Origin: Paragorgia papillata
Lineage: Eukaryota; Cnidaria; Anthozoa; Scleralcyonacea; Coralliidae
Assembly (NCBI GenBank): GCA_035771165.1
Contig: JAWNZC010000288.1
Location: forward strand, 124,001-188,000
Length of the DNA stretch: 64,000 bases
Reading direction: 5' to 3'
The translations under genes were made by a program, and so were the position numbers. How positions within the stretch are numbered: the stretch's first letter is position 1; the number at the start of each line of letters is the position of its first letter. The notes under the pieces are model-generated. The model was not told the origin of the DNA. It saw nothing but the letters and a program-made list of their open reading frames with translations, and made no database searches. Positions 1 to 10,012 of this stretch are shown here, one piece after another.

Positions 1-127
1 ACTATATTTCGATAGTTGCAGTAACTACAGTTGAACCCCTATTAACCCCGCTTAAGAGGGGTGTCCGCTTAAAAGGGATTGCACAGTAGGGGGTACGCAT
101 GTGGTGACAAGCTTTTACGGTTTATAT

Positions 128-2490
128 TAGCCTGCGTAGCCTGCGCTGGGGTGATAGGGGAAGGGAGCGCCTGCAGGCGCCTATTGTTATTTTTCGTGCC
201 GCCCCCTAATTAAAACAATGTATTTTTGTAGCCTAGTTTCTAGGCCTTTTGTTTCCGTCATGTGCTTGGCCGCGTAATCAGTTTGGGTTCTTGGGAAGAC
301 TGGGGAGAGGCTGGAAACGAGAAGGCCTAGCAACATTCGTAAAAAGGTCCTGCCCAGAATCGTTCTGGCCCTTCGAGTGTTCCTGGGATCTAGTATACAT
401 CTACCGTAGACAACACTGAGCGACAGTATAAAAGCACAAGGATATCTGTGAAGATTTTACCAAAGATCTTGGCGATCGAAAGAAGGGAATTATGGAATAT
501 ATTCCAATTGGAGCTCGGAATGAAAATGTAACTGTTTAACTTTCAACTTTTGGCGGTTGCAGAAGGAAAGCTAGCGATAAGAAAGCTAGGCTAGTGAAAC
601 TTCGTCGATCCGAGGTGAGCAGGCTTGTATTGTTTTATGCAGATGGAATATTAAATGTCGAAAAACACTTAGAACATCATAATATCACAACTCTAGAGAC
701 TAGGCTAGTATTTTTGGAAGTTGTCAATTTCAAAAACCTGAGCTAAATAGCTTAATTAATTTGGAAGTTGATCGAATAAAAACACGTCATTCTAGAATTA
801 ACTAAAATAGCACAGTTATGAATGAGCATGTGTATCAAAGTGCTTTCTTGATTCAGGAATTTGTGTGGTATATGTTCGCTGTGTTAGCGTCTGACAACAT
901 TATATTATTCTGCTGCTGCTATATGTTGGCTGGTTTACAGTTATAAATGTTATAAACAATTTATGTTGAGTGGGCTACAGAAAGCTCAGACAGATTATTT
1001 TTGTAGTTATAAAACATGTGTATGTAACGACTATGACGATCAATAATATAATCATAACATACCGCGAAGCAATAATAGAATAATAGTTAAATTCTATAAT
1101 AGTGAATGTTATTTTCCACTCACAACTGGCGCTGATGGCCACTGCAGCCGGAGAAGTACGCCTGAGTAGATCCCACTGATTCGAATCAAAGCGATTATAA
1201 GAAATTCTAAATTAAATGATGTTTTGGCAAACCAATGCATGTCAGACAATTAATTCAGTTACTCGCCGTTAAGCCGAAGGGGCCACGTCTTGCGTGAAAA
1301 TCTGACAGTAATTAACTGTTGGAAAACCAGCGAATAAACATTTTCCTTTGGATGCACATGCAGCTGCCACTCTCTCAGTCGCAGTTTATTTTGAATTCGT
1401 TTCCTTCTACTATGCAAGGCACATTTTCGCAACGCTCTGCAGCGGAAATTCAAACTCTCTTGATTGATAGGTCATTAGCGTGTCAACCAATAGATTGCGA
1501 GCGAACGCTATACACGAAAAATAACAATGGGTGACTGCGCAGGCGCTCCTTTCACTGTCCGTCCCAATCCCCAGCGCCGGCTACGCAGGCTAGGTTTATA
1601 TCAGACTAGTTCCTAGTCCTCTTTTCTCTCGAACGTATTTTGGTGACGTCACAGAATAGGGATCGAGCGAGAGGACTAGCGGAAAATGTTCATCTTTATC
1701 TATCATGAATCCTGCTGGAGCTCGGATTCTTTAATCTTTATGAACGAGGGCACTTAAATAAACTTCTTCTTGAGAGCAGACAGCAAACGAGTAGGTTTCT
1801 TTGTATTACATTACGTTAAAAGAGGTTGTTACATACGAGGCTTTATAAAGTAGTGTTCGGCGTAGGAAGTGATTGTATTGAAACACATTTTTACAAATCG
1901 AAATATGCTATTTTAACGTTTCGGCAGTAGACCAACCTTGCTATATGATGTTATAAAGAATTGTGCAGACCGACGTGAGTGTTATCTGCCTTGGTTTTCC
2001 GCCAAACGGCCGTTTGGTGCCTGTATAATTTGGGGCCAGTTTTGGGGCCAGATTTGGGGCCAAGCAAAACATTTTATTCCAGGCCTCTCACAATTTCGGT
2101 CTGCCGCACGACATTAAAAAGAGAGGCCTGGGAACCAGGCTGGGTTTATATATGTAGTTTGTTTCCACTATAATTTTATAAAACAATCAATACAGCACCA
2201 ACTGACTTAAACAAGTTCACAATTCAAAGTGTTTGTCTCTCACAATAGAGCCATAAGGAGGTCTGCGAAGGAGACTAGAGGTGAGCAGGCTTGTATTATT
2301 TTATGCAGATGGCAATAGTAAATGTCGGGAAATACTTAGAACATCATAATATCACAATTCTTCCTCAATAAACAACCAAGCTGTAAAGTGAAAGTGTTTA
2401 CGAATTTTGCTAGGCCTTCCCCAGCGGGTCCGTTCGTAACATTTCCAAAACGCGTTAACCGAGGAAGGCCTAGAAACTAGGCTAGTTATT
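128..2490. repeat. Nest of diverged inverted and direct repeats, unit 1
   Basis: No gene is recognisable. Inverted pairs: 131-180 (TAGCCTGCGTAGCCTGCGCT…) with 1535-1597, and 229-337 (GCCTAGTTTCTAGGCCTT … AAGGCCTAGCAACATTCG) with 2404-2486. A direct pair, 613-694 and 2280-2362, shares GTGAGCAGGCTTGTATT and ACATCATAATATCACAA. A small palindromic block lies at 1605-1683 and another (CAGGCCTCTC / GAGAGGCCTG) at 2080-2133. The pattern suggests non-autonomous DNA elements inserted into each other. The same block recurs in units 2-4 from 17227, 36504 and 53528. Confidence 0.6.
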
Positions 2491-2554
2491 CCATAAGTTT
2501 TAAATGTTTACGCTACGTTAGGCTACACTGCATGTACTGCTTAATAAACGAGTA

Positions 2555-2640
2555 GGAGTGTTTAGTCAGATATAAAGACACGAGGCGAAGCCGAGTGTTT
2601 TTATATCTGATAAAACACGAACTGCGAGTTTATTGAACGG
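2555..2640. repeat. Small palindrome, unit 1
   Basis: TCAGATATAAAGACACGAGG and GTGTTTTTATATCTGA face each other around GCGAAGCCGAG. Probably a short MITE end pair. Confidence 0.45.
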
Positions 2641-2843
2641 CTTCAAAAACGAACCACTTGGTAAGTTCATTGGCGTAGTAAGTTTGAAAAATAACCTTGT
2701 CTAAGCCGAGAAAATCAAAGCTAAAGTTTATGTAAATCAGGAGGTATCTTTATCACATATAAAGACATTGATTAAACATTAATTTCTTTTAAATTTTCCT
2801 CATGAATTATTAATGAGTTTTTGAAGACGATATGCTACATTGA

Positions 2844-3069
2844 AAGCCGTAATCAAACGAGGACGCAAGTCGTCGCAAGTTGGCAGTCAGAATTTCTGTG
2901 GCGGTCGTTTGAACACCCAAATTAACAAAATAAAGGTTTCATGAGTGTTTTAAACAAGTTTTAACTTTGTCACGGTACATGATATTTTCGGAAAACTATT
3001 CAGAGCGGCTGGCTGATATAGCGTGACTGCCAACTTGCGATGACTTGCGTTGTCGTTTGATTAGGGCTT
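2844..3069. mobile_element. MITE with ~46-bp inverted arms, unit 1
   Basis: Arms 2844-2889 (AAGCCGTAATCAAACGAGGA…) and 3024-3069 are imperfect reverse complements; the ~135-bp interior has no ORF. Copies start at 19943, 39220 and 56244. Confidence 0.7.
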
Positions 3070-3090
3070 TAGAGAACAAATGTTTACAAT

Positions 3091-3241
3091 GGGCTTGTCT
3101 CACCCCCACGTGACCCTGACCTCTGCCTTATTGTGATTGGTCAATTAGCGTTTGAGGGCAAAATATTTTGCCCTCAAACGCTATAACTAACCAATCGCAG
3201 TAAGGAAGAGGTGAGGGTCACGTGGGGGGTGAGACAAGGCC
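3091..3241. mobile_element. 151-bp near-complete palindrome (MITE), unit 1
   Basis: GGGCTTGTCTCACCCCCACG to its reverse complement ending GGTGAGACAAGGCC, with the centre at CAAAATATTTTG. It abuts the DENND4 exon, whose donor begins at 3256. Copies start at 20190, 39467 and 56491. Confidence 0.8.
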
Positions 3242-3256
3242 ATTGGTGAAACTTAC

Positions 3257-3452
3257 TTTGCTGGTTATTATAACTTTAATCGCAGTCACTGCCAATGCCA
3301 ATGAAGTATGAGTAACTTTGGAAGAATACCGACGATAAGTGATAAATATTCTGCTGCCTCCACTGTCGCTAATATTTGCGGAATGTCCATTCGGAGTAGT
3401 GTCCAAAATATCACAACCTGCTATCAACCGTTCCTTTCCCTCATACAAAACA
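3257..3452 (-). CDS. Orphan DENND4-type exon (MABP region), unit 1
   Basis: A 196-bp minus-strand exon: acceptor after a T-rich run (…TTTTAG), donor AAA|GTAAGT. Reading from one leftover base, 65 codons are open: VLYEGKERL, then a cysteine-containing stretch, TTPNGHSANIS, DSGGSRIFITYRR and LAVTAIKVIITSK. The VLYEGKERL, RIFITYRR and LAVT.I.VI.TSK blocks are those of the N-terminal MABP region of DENND4A/B/C (Drosophila Crag), guanine-exchange factors for Rab10; MABP is a beta-prism membrane-association domain. Entry is phase 2, exit phase 0. No neighbouring DENND4 exon was recognised elsewhere in the unit. A 151-bp palindromic MITE ends 15 bp from the donor, and a 5S-derived SINE lies 34 bp beyond the acceptor. 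Family call is from remembered sequence; paralogue not assigned. Confidence 0.82.
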
Positions 3453-3486
3453 CTAAAACAAACACAAGAAATGTCAAAATTAAATG

Positions 3487-3740
3487 CCGGGAAGCACGGG
3501 TGGTGTGTGCTGGAATGGGCGCTGCCTCTCACCAAAAAGTTAAGCCCGGTTAGACGGGGTTAGTACTTGGATGGGCGACAGCTTGGGAATGACCCCGTTG
3601 TCGAGCTTGGAACTCATGTGAGTAGAGTTGTAGTTGATCTCTCCTGCGCTTCGAGGGTTTTTCGCCGGGTTCTCCGGTTTTCCTCCCTCCGTAAAATCGA
3701 CATGCCCACAGGTTTCCTCCGGGTACTCCGGTTTATTTAT
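3487..3740 (+). mobile_element. 5S rRNA-derived SINE, plus orientation, unit 1
   Basis: About 105 bp (3510-3615) resemble 5S rRNA: AAGTTAAGC (box A region), then GGTTAGTACTTGGATGGGCG and GCTTGGGAATGACC (intermediate element and box C). A shared tail follows: GAGGGTTTTTCGCCGGG, GGTTTTCCTCCCTCC and GGGTACTCCGGTTT. This is the structure of 5S-headed (SINE3-type) retroposons transcribed by RNA polymerase III. It is not a functional 5S gene: the 5' part is diverged and there is no terminator at the right place. Copies start at 20586, 39863 and 56887. Confidence 0.75.
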
Positions 3741-3766
3741 TTATTAACACTGATTTGTATCTAACT

Positions 3767-4036
3767 GATACCGGAGAAACAACACCAGGACTTGAGGTCC
3801 CTTACAAGGTTGTTCTCCTAAGATCGAATTGTTGATTTTACGGAGGGAGGAAAACCGGAGAACCCGGCGAAAAACCCTCGAAGCACAGGAGAAATCAACT
3901 ATACAATAAGCTCAAGCCTGTGACAAGGTTTTTCCTAAGCGGTCACCCATCCAAGTACTAACCCCGTCCAATCAGGCTTAACAGTTTGGATCGCAGCGGT
4001 GAGAGGCGATCTTCGAATCCGTGCTTCGCCATCCGC
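3767..4036 (-). mobile_element. 5S rRNA-derived SINE, minus orientation, unit 1
   Basis: Inverted partner of the 3487-3740 element. Read on the minus strand it has GTTAAGCCTGATTGGACGGG and GTTAGTACTTGGATGGGTGA, then the same GAGGGTTTTTCGCCGGG and CCTCCCTCCGTAAAATC tail. The 5S part is about 3935-4036. The two copies form an inverted pair around ~30 bp. Copies start at 20866, 40143 and 57167. Confidence 0.75.
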
Positions 4037-4045
4037 GCATCCTGT

Positions 4046-4207
4046 TAGTAACACTGGACCAATGAGGGATGGCCCTTACTGGACCTCTAGGGAGAACAGT
4101 TGAGATATAACTGATAGAGTTATCCAGTATAAATAAAGTTAGTTTAGTTTACTCTGGTTTCCTCCTGTAGTAACACTGGACCAATGAGGGATGGCCCTTA
4201 CTGGACC
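4046..4207 (+). repeat. Duplicated 40-bp SINE-tail module, unit 1
   Basis: The same 40 bp, starting TAGTAACACTGGACCAATGA, occurs at 4046-4085 and 4168-4207. Between them lies CTCTAGGGAGAACAG … TAAATAAAGTTAGTTTAGTT, which looks like a SINE 3' tail, and a CTGGTTTCCTCCTG junction like the tail of the adjacent 5S-derived SINE. Probably two SINE tail fragments. Copies start at 21145, 40422 and 57446. Confidence 0.6.
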
Positions 4208-4690
4208 ACGCAGTTTGTTCCTACGTAAGGACTGACGTAATGACCGTGATTCAGCAAGCTGACTGTCGCTGAAATGTAAGATATATAAACACAGCAACTC
4301 GATGTATTAGATTAGATTTAGAAGCGAGAGTTGTGAGACTGAGTGACCGAGATGTGAGAACCGAAGGTGCGATGTAGCTAGAGAAGACGTTTGTAACGTT
4401 CAGCTGTCCAATCTCGTTTGTCAATAAAGTTGTTCCAGAATCAGAGAAGAAAGTCTCTTCACTATGGCCCAAAAACACGCTACACTCGAGCGACGAGCAG
4501 TCACCTTGATCAGAAAATCAGATGTAAATTCGTGAATAGCGGCAAATCAGGCGAAATAATAAACGTCGAAGTACTGCTAGGTTACAAAATAAATATAAAT
4601 AACTTCATGCGAGTCCCAAACCAAAGTGTTCTAAGCACCACAAACGTCGAAGCACTATTTTTCAAATCACGTTCGCTCCTCGAAAGTTCA
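4208..4690 (+). mobile_element. Possible LTR-retroelement remnant, unit 1
   Basis: Has a TATA-like ATATATAAAC (about 4281), AATAAA (about 4423), and then an ATG (4465) opening MAQKHATLERRAVTLIRKSD before a stop, reminiscent of a retroelement leader plus the first residues of a gag. No reverse transcriptase, primer-binding site or second LTR could be recognised. It might equally be unclassified sequence. Copies start at 21307, 40584 and 57608. Confidence 0.25.
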
Positions 4691-4812
4691 TAATGAAGTG
4701 AAGCATTTCCGGTGCGAAATTGATAATATGGTTCAAGCGCAATGCATTGTGGGAAGAGCTTCGTACCTCCTCTGGATAGGCACTAAAATATGGGGAACCG
4801 GAAGCAGTAAGT
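4690..4812 (+). promoter_or_regulatory. Promoter-like stretch with ETS- and ZNF143-like motifs, unit 1
   Basis: Contains ATTTCCGGTG and ACCGGAAGC (ETS-type cores) and GCATTGTGGGA (resembles the ZNF143/THAP11 site TCCCANNATGC on the other strand), then an ATG at 4792 and a GTAAGT donor at 4808. These motif types cluster in TATA-less housekeeping promoters of animals. It could be a relic captured in the unit. Copies start at 21789, 41066 and 58090. Confidence 0.3.
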
Positions 4813-5349
4813 AGAAATTTAAATTAGTTTCGAGGAAAATATGCAAAAACAGATAGACTACGACTAATTGGAATTGTATCAATCTCCGATCATTAATTCA
4901 GATAATTTTACTTAAAATGTTTTAGCTTCAATATGATTCAGAAGTGCCGCAATGGGCCGGGGTGCGCGGCTATCAGGCCCCTCAATATTTCAAAAATATG
5001 ACAAAAAAATAACTGAAAGTTCCTAGGGGAACCTGTCGCACTTGTGCTCAATAATTATACAAGAGCGTGTTAATTTTATCATTAATCAATTCCACAATTA
5101 TTCAATTAACGAAGGCCATCTGGCAGAATACTCATGTAAAGATGTTTTTTTATACCTAGATTTAAATAAAGTTCATTCATTCACTATTACACGAATTATC
5201 CCAGTAACCAGTTAATTAACATCTTGCGCTTTTACTGATTTAAGATAAATAACCGGAAAGAAGCGTACAAGATCGATCATATATTATTCTATTTACTTTT
5301 TATTATATTTGTTGTATTCTTCCTCACAGGTTTTTCATTGCCTGCTGTA

Positions 5350-5607
5350 ATGGAACAGGCAAATGGCAGCACCATGGGATACTGCTTAGACAATGTCAAG
5401 GATGATAAAACACTTGAGGAGATTGTAATCGATACTTATAATCAGGTAAACTCTTTGGGCAGCATGCGAAACAATAGGTATATCCCTCCTGTTTCGGAAC
5501 GTATACACACAAAAGTTAATTTAGGCCACATAAAAAAATTCCTTGATTCACATCATAACATTTTGAAAATGTTGAGGAGGCGGGAAGTTTATATTTATTT
5601 TCAATAA
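5350..5607 (+). CDS. Hypothetical 85-codon ORF, possible terminal exon, unit 1
   Basis: Unrecognised protein beginning MEQANGSTMGYC and ending RRREVYIYFQ, with a KVNLGHIKKFLDSHH segment. A pyrimidine-rich run ending CACAG (5321-5329) could be a splice acceptor for an exon containing it. A second ATG (in ACCATGG, about 5372) has a better start context. AATAAA overlaps the stop codon. About 540 bp upstream a donor-like GTAAGT (4808) follows a promoter-like stretch, but joining that ATG (4792) to this acceptor gives a different frame that stops after ~30 codons. It could be a broken gene, a host-gene exon or chance. No domain, signal peptide or membrane segment is seen. Confidence 0.3.
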   Translation: MEQANGSTMGYCLDNVKDDKTLEEIVIDTYNQVNSLGSMRNNRYIPPVSERIHTKVNLGHIKKFLDSHHNILKMLRRREVYIYFQ

Positions 5608-5609
5608 AT

Positions 5610-6578
5610 ATAAAAACAACAAAAATTTCTAAATTAAAGAAGGAGGTCCTTTTATATTTCTTTGTTTTTCCAATAAATACACAGCTTCAATAACTATCAC
5701 AAACCAAAACGAAATTTTTTTGTTTGTTAATATCACGAAACACACCACTAAAGCATAGTTTTAAAACACTGTTACTTGTTTGTCACTTGTTGAACTACAA
5801 ACTGTAACACTTACTATTCCAATCAATAAGAACGCAATATTAAAATTTAAAAATCCCAACTTGTACCACAAGTACTCTGCAGTAGTTATATACTGCCTGG
5901 CAGCATATTGCAACCTATTTGACTTGGGTCAACGTCAGACATCGAATATAAAATATAAGAATATTTCCTTTGTTTATGAACTCGGTCGGGAGGTACATTT
6001 ATATTTTATAACAAATACAAAAATATGTCTACGCGGACTCAACATACGGTCCGGAGGTGACCATGTTTTTACGTGACCTTAAGCAATATACTGCATGTAT
6101 TGGCAAGGTGCCAAGGTAGTTTGAATAAAAGATAAAATTTTATGAAGTGCATGCTTCGAAAAATCCAGCTGACTATTCTCTGAAGAGGGGGTATTACACT
6201 GATCTACAACGAAACTTCAATAAAGTTCTTTACTGATTCCCGCTTGTTGAAATTTGTGTCATTTTGAAAATTTGACGATTGGCTTTTTGTTCTAATTTTG
6301 TGATAGGCAATTCAATAACACAAGTAAATTCTATATTAATTATAAGTTTGCTATAAGTACAAATCACTCGGTATTTCTATCTATACTTTTTGGTCAAAAT
6401 GTTTACTGAGTTGTAATATATTTATAGGACATACAAGGCTTTTAGATCATGTGACAGGCGTTACATTATGCATATTAAACATATTTACTCAAACACAGTT
6501 ACGCAGTTATGTTGGAATAAAATCATTATTTCTTGATATTTTATATTTCTGTTGACTTTCGTGCGTGCTGCTTCGATA
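5610..6578. other. AT-rich stretch, nothing recognised, unit 1
   Basis: A 98-codon plus-strand ORF (5780-6076) lacks an ATG start and any recognisable feature. No RNA gene, repeat or splice structure could be supported. The unit 4 copy has an extra T near 59161. Confidence 0.5.
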
Positions 6579-7032
6579 GGGCCGGGATGGTTCAAAAATC
6601 TCAAAATTTTCTCGTAGGGCCGGGGTGGTTCAAAAATCTCATTATTTTGTCGCAGGCCCGGGGTGGTTCAAAAATCTCAAAATTTTGTCGTAGGGCCGGG
6701 GTGGTTAAAAAAATCTCAAAATTTTCTCGTAGGGCCGGGATGGTTCAAAAATCTCAAAATTTTGTTTCGTAGGGCTGGGATGGTTCAAAAATCTCAAAAT
6801 TTTGTTTCGTAGGGCTGGGATGGTTCAAAAATCTCAAAATTTTGTCGTAGGGCCGGGATCGTTCAAAAATCTCAAATTTTGGCGTAGGGCCGGGGTGGTT
6901 CAAAAATCTCAAAATTTTGTCGTAGGGCCGGGGTGGTTAAAAAATCTCAAAATTTTGTCCCAGGGCCAGGGTGGTTCAAAAATCTCAAAATTTTCTCGTA
7001 GGGCCGGGGTGGTTCAAAAATCTCCAAATTTT
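6579..7032 (+). repeat. ~38-40-bp minisatellite, 12 copies, unit 1
   Basis: Consensus built from GGGCCGGGRTGGTTCAAAA and ATCTCAAAATTTTGTCGTA. Unit 1 has 12 copies, one (40 bp) more than the other units. Long ORFs across it are by-products of the period and show no protein features. Confidence 0.93.
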
Positions 7033-7205
7033 CGATACTTCTTCTTCCTCAAACACGTCCAATTCTTCAAAATACCTATCCATAATCTTCGATTTCCACG
7101 GCTAAGCAATCGAGTTCTTCGACCGAGTCCGTGGTTAATTCGAATTGACGGTTTGAAAAACGGACTGCAGGTACCATATCCCAGGTAAAAGTTACAATTA
7201 TTTGA

Positions 7206-7872
7206 CAATTATTCGCCGAAGGCGAGGTGAATATCGGTGAATAATAACCGAGACGAAGTCGAGGTTATTATTTATCGTTGTTATATAGCTAGAGTTTCGC
7301 TGGATACAACGATGACTGTCATTGGTTGGTTTGTGGTCACATGACCTTAGCTAAATTTCAATGTCTACCGAGCGGGCAATAATTGAGAACTTATTGCCTG
7401 CTCGGGCAATAAGTTTTCAATTGTTGTCCGCTAGAACTTTGAACTCTTCACGGTTTCTTATAAATAAAAGCTTGTTTGGTAAGAAAAAAATAATATTTAT
7501 AGGTCTTCAAAGCATGTGTGAAGATTAACTGGAGAAATATATTGTTGTTCTTTTGTTCTGAGAGTCATGTTTGTTTGGTTGATGCAGAGCCAGGCGAAAT
7601 GTTTTGGTAAGTCTTTCAGTTTGTCTTTTCGTTTGTGTACGTTCCCTTGATAAACCTCGAAATTATTCAGCGAAACTCAAGCTATATAACAAAGCACTTA
7701 ATGTCTGCTCCCTCGGGAAACAGTTAGTTTTGTTTTCCCTCGAGTCTCGATGATTCCCTCGACTTCGTCTCGGGATATATCAAGACTCTCGGGAAAACAA
7801 AACTAACTGTTTCCCGAGGGAGCAGACATTAAGTGTATAATATTCACTGAGCCTGAGGCGAATAATTGTTTT
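7206..7872. mobile_element. Nested fold-back element, unit 1
   Basis: Outer arms CAATTATTCGCCGAAGGCGA… (7206-7234) and …GAGGCGAATAATTG (7841-7869); second arms 7280-7301 and 7669-7691 (GTTATATAGCTAGAGTTTCG type). Inside the right arm sits a second palindrome with two perfect 45-bp arms, 7695-7739 and 7791-7835, apparently a later insertion. No ORF of note. Copies at 24265-24931, 43542-44208 and 60567-61233. Confidence 0.75.
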
Positions 7873-8084
7873 GGTATAAATACACATTTTCGTACTTTTA
7901 GGAACAACATTTTCTTTTATTAAAATTGTTAATTTCCTCGTCTGTCGCATGACAAATCGGCTGGCGACCATCTTGAATAAACCCTGTAGGTGATTATCGA
8001 GAATTAGTCCGAAGTAGCGCGACCAATCAGCGCACGCGATTTTCTATAATCACCTGTGTATTTATACTAATTGATAATTATTGG

Positions 8085-8206
8085 ACGAGGTTCAGCATGA
8101 TATCAAGAATTATCAAAGCCAAGGTTTATTTTATCGGCTTCGGGCCATAATACAAACCTTGGTTTTGATCATTCTTAATATCATGCTCAATCTCGTCCAA
8201 TAATTC
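8085..8206. mobile_element. Palindromic MITE, unit 1
   Basis: AATTATTGGACGAGGTTCAG at one end faces CTCGTCCAATAATT at the other; ~55-bp imperfect arms. Copies at 25144, 44421 and 61446. Confidence 0.7.
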
Positions 8207-8335
8207 CTTTTTTTATTTAACGGGGTCGAACGCCGTTCGAAACTATTGCCGCTACAAGTTTCAACTCACTAAAGGTATAGACAACATGAGAGATGAACTG
8301 TCAAAAGTAAGTTTATTTTAATGATTTACGGCACT

Positions 8336-8530
8336 ATACACCTATCACGAAATAGGCCGAATCCTGCATTTTACCGCACTTTCACGCAGACATCTTGAGG
8401 GAAGTAGGTTCGCGCGTGATTTTTGATTGATATCACAATACATCTGTCAAGATTCGCGTGCAATTCCCGAGAGAAGGTGCGGTAAAATGGGTGAAATCGT
8501 GGGATTCTGTATATTTCGCGATAGGTGTAT
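8336..8530. mobile_element. Palindromic MITE, unit 1
   Basis: ACACCTATCACGAAATAGGC and TATTTCGCGATAGGTGTA form the ends, with TTTTACCGCAC / GTGCGGTAAAA inside. Copies at 25395, 44672 and 61697. Confidence 0.7.
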
Positions 8531-8961
8531 AAGTTAAAATACAGCAACATTTTCCAAGTTTATATAACAAATACAACTGGCAATAACAACTTACCAGCAC
8601 CTGTCCTTGACGAAGTCATCACCTGTGTGAAAATTAAAATGTAATTTGATAAAAATCAGGAATGTTACCTCTTGGTGTTCAAGGACAACTGTTCTATCAT
8701 TTAATCGTCGCAATGGATGAACCAGGCGGAAATCTAATGCTAGTAAGAAATATTATTGCCCAGCATACTGCTTTAAACAAAACCATAATACAAAATAATT
8801 TTGAAAATATTTACCAACGTTTCGTTACTACACGTAACATCATCAGAGTGATAAATATACATACATGAAGGTGACTTAAATAGCTTAGCTAGTTACATAA
8901 ATAGAAAATGACAAACAGTGACAGAAAAGGTCATGATGGAAAAGCTGTAAGGTCATGAAAC

Positions 8962-9073
8962 CGCAGACAAATGAATTGTCAAACTGGTGAGAAGACACCA
9001 ACGCGCACTCTTTTATAATTTTTCTTTACCGCGTTGGTGTCTTCTCACCAGTTTGACAGTTCATTTGTCTGCG
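8962..9073. mobile_element. Palindromic MITE with ~46-bp arms, unit 1
   Basis: CGCAGACAAATGAATTGTCA… and its near-perfect reverse complement ending ATTTGTCTGCG around a ~20-bp AT-rich loop. Copies at 26021, 45298 and 62323. Confidence 0.8.
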
Positions 9074-9194
9074 AGTACCCCCCACTCCAGACCCCAAATG
9101 GATGCCGCCTCATTAAATATTCAACTTATTATTTATGCATACGTCATTATTTCTCAGGCTCCTTTGGGACCCTCATCCTAACTAACCCTAAATT

Positions 9195-9900
9195 TTATCC
9201 AACCCCAGGTTTTCACTACGTCATACCTAACCAGAAGCCCCTAACCCTAGCTTTTATCCAACCCTGAAATAAAAGTAGCGTGCTGCGTAGGCAGTATTAA
9301 AACAACAATCGAAATATAGTAAGGTTAGATATACTGCAGAAACAGAGAACGTTAGACTCCTACGTTCTCTGTTTCGGCAGTATACAGCTAAATCAATTAA
9401 GGTTGTCCCCTGACAAAGCCAAAAGGCCAAAGTCAAGCGCGAAAAGTACGATGGGAATTACTATATTTAAATAGCGAAGCACACAGTTATAAGTGCAAAT
9501 CAATTTCCTCAACATCTAGCCCCACCATTTCTGTCAAACTTTTAGCTCTCGACCACAAGTCTTCCTTGCATCAACGGCCAATAGGGTATAGTTTTGACAC
9601 AAACTGGAATTAAAACTTGTCGTTCCCATCGTACTTTTCGCGCTTGGCTTCGGCCTTTTGGCTTTTTCGGGGACAACCTTAATTGATTTAGCTGTATCTA
9701 ACCTTACTATATTTCGATTGTTTTATCCAACCCCCAGTTTTCACTACGTCATACCTAATCTCATTAGTGTTCATTTTATAGCGGTGCGTTACGTCATTAG
9801 CGTCTAACCCAAGTGTTCCGAAACCCCCTAACCCTAGTTGCTACTCAAGCCCCCGTGTAATACGTCATAACCACTGGTCATAACCGATAGCTCTCCGACT
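9195..9900 (+). repeat. Diverged TACGTCAT-containing repeats interrupted by fold-back copy A, unit 1
   Basis: TTTTATCCAACCCC … TTTTCACTACGTCATACCTA occurs at about 9195-9230 and 9721-9757. CCCTAACCCTAG-like words recur at 9240 and 9827. They may be degenerate satellite; similarity to telomere repeats is only over one or two units. Confidence 0.4.
9265..9720. mobile_element. Fold-back element copy A with ~13-bp flanking duplication, unit 1
   Basis: Starts near AAATAAAAGTAGCGTGCTGC and ends ACCTTACTATATTTCG; AATCGAAATATAGTAAGGTT near the left end is the inverted partner. An inner inverted pair (about 9385-9455 and 9625-9695) flanks a unique core. TTTTATCCAACCC is present on both sides (9252-9264, 9721-9733), consistent with a target-site duplication of about 11-13 bp. 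The same family is copy B at 16869-17110. Copies of A start at 26324, 45601 and 62626. Confidence 0.7.
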
Positions 9901-9947
9901 GATTCCCGAAGTTCTCGGTTACGTCATATGTACTAGAAACAATTAGC

Positions 9948-10012
9948 ATTTATAGACCTTGGAGCGAGGGGAATTCGATGAAAAATATTACCCCGAGCGA
10001 AAGGTCTATAAA
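9948..10012. repeat. Short palindrome, unit 1
   Basis: TTTATAGACCTTGGAGCGAG and CCGAGCGAAAGGTCTATAAA face each other. Confidence 0.5.

Noticed and set aside
3505..3615. Functional 5S rRNA gene
   Set aside because: The 5' part is diverged, there is no proper terminator, and it is fused to a SINE tail shared with an inverted copy.
6579..7032. CRISPR-like array
   Set aside because: Contiguous tandem repeats with no unique spacers in a eukaryotic, intron-containing sequence.
6533..7188. ORFs with repeated GPGWFKNL / RAGMVQKSQNF
   Set aside because: The reading frame alternates between copies because the period (38-40 bp) is not a multiple of three; minisatellite by-product.
8286..8310. Plus-strand first exon ATGAGAGATGAACTG… before GTAAGT
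   Set aside because: Only seven codons; joining to the next acceptor-like site gives a ~21-residue peptide with no recognisable features.
8586..8720. Minus-strand exon-like pieces (28 bp with CACAG and GTAAGT; another ending AAGAG|GTAACA starting ATGATAGAACAG) as upstream DENND4 exons
   Set aside because: Splice-like borders exist and one phase fits the DENND4 exon, but the encoded residues do not match the family, so the link is too weak to annotate.
9170..9860. Interstitial telomere repeat (CCCTAACCCTA words)
   Set aside because: Only one or two units at a time within a diverged non-telomeric repeat.
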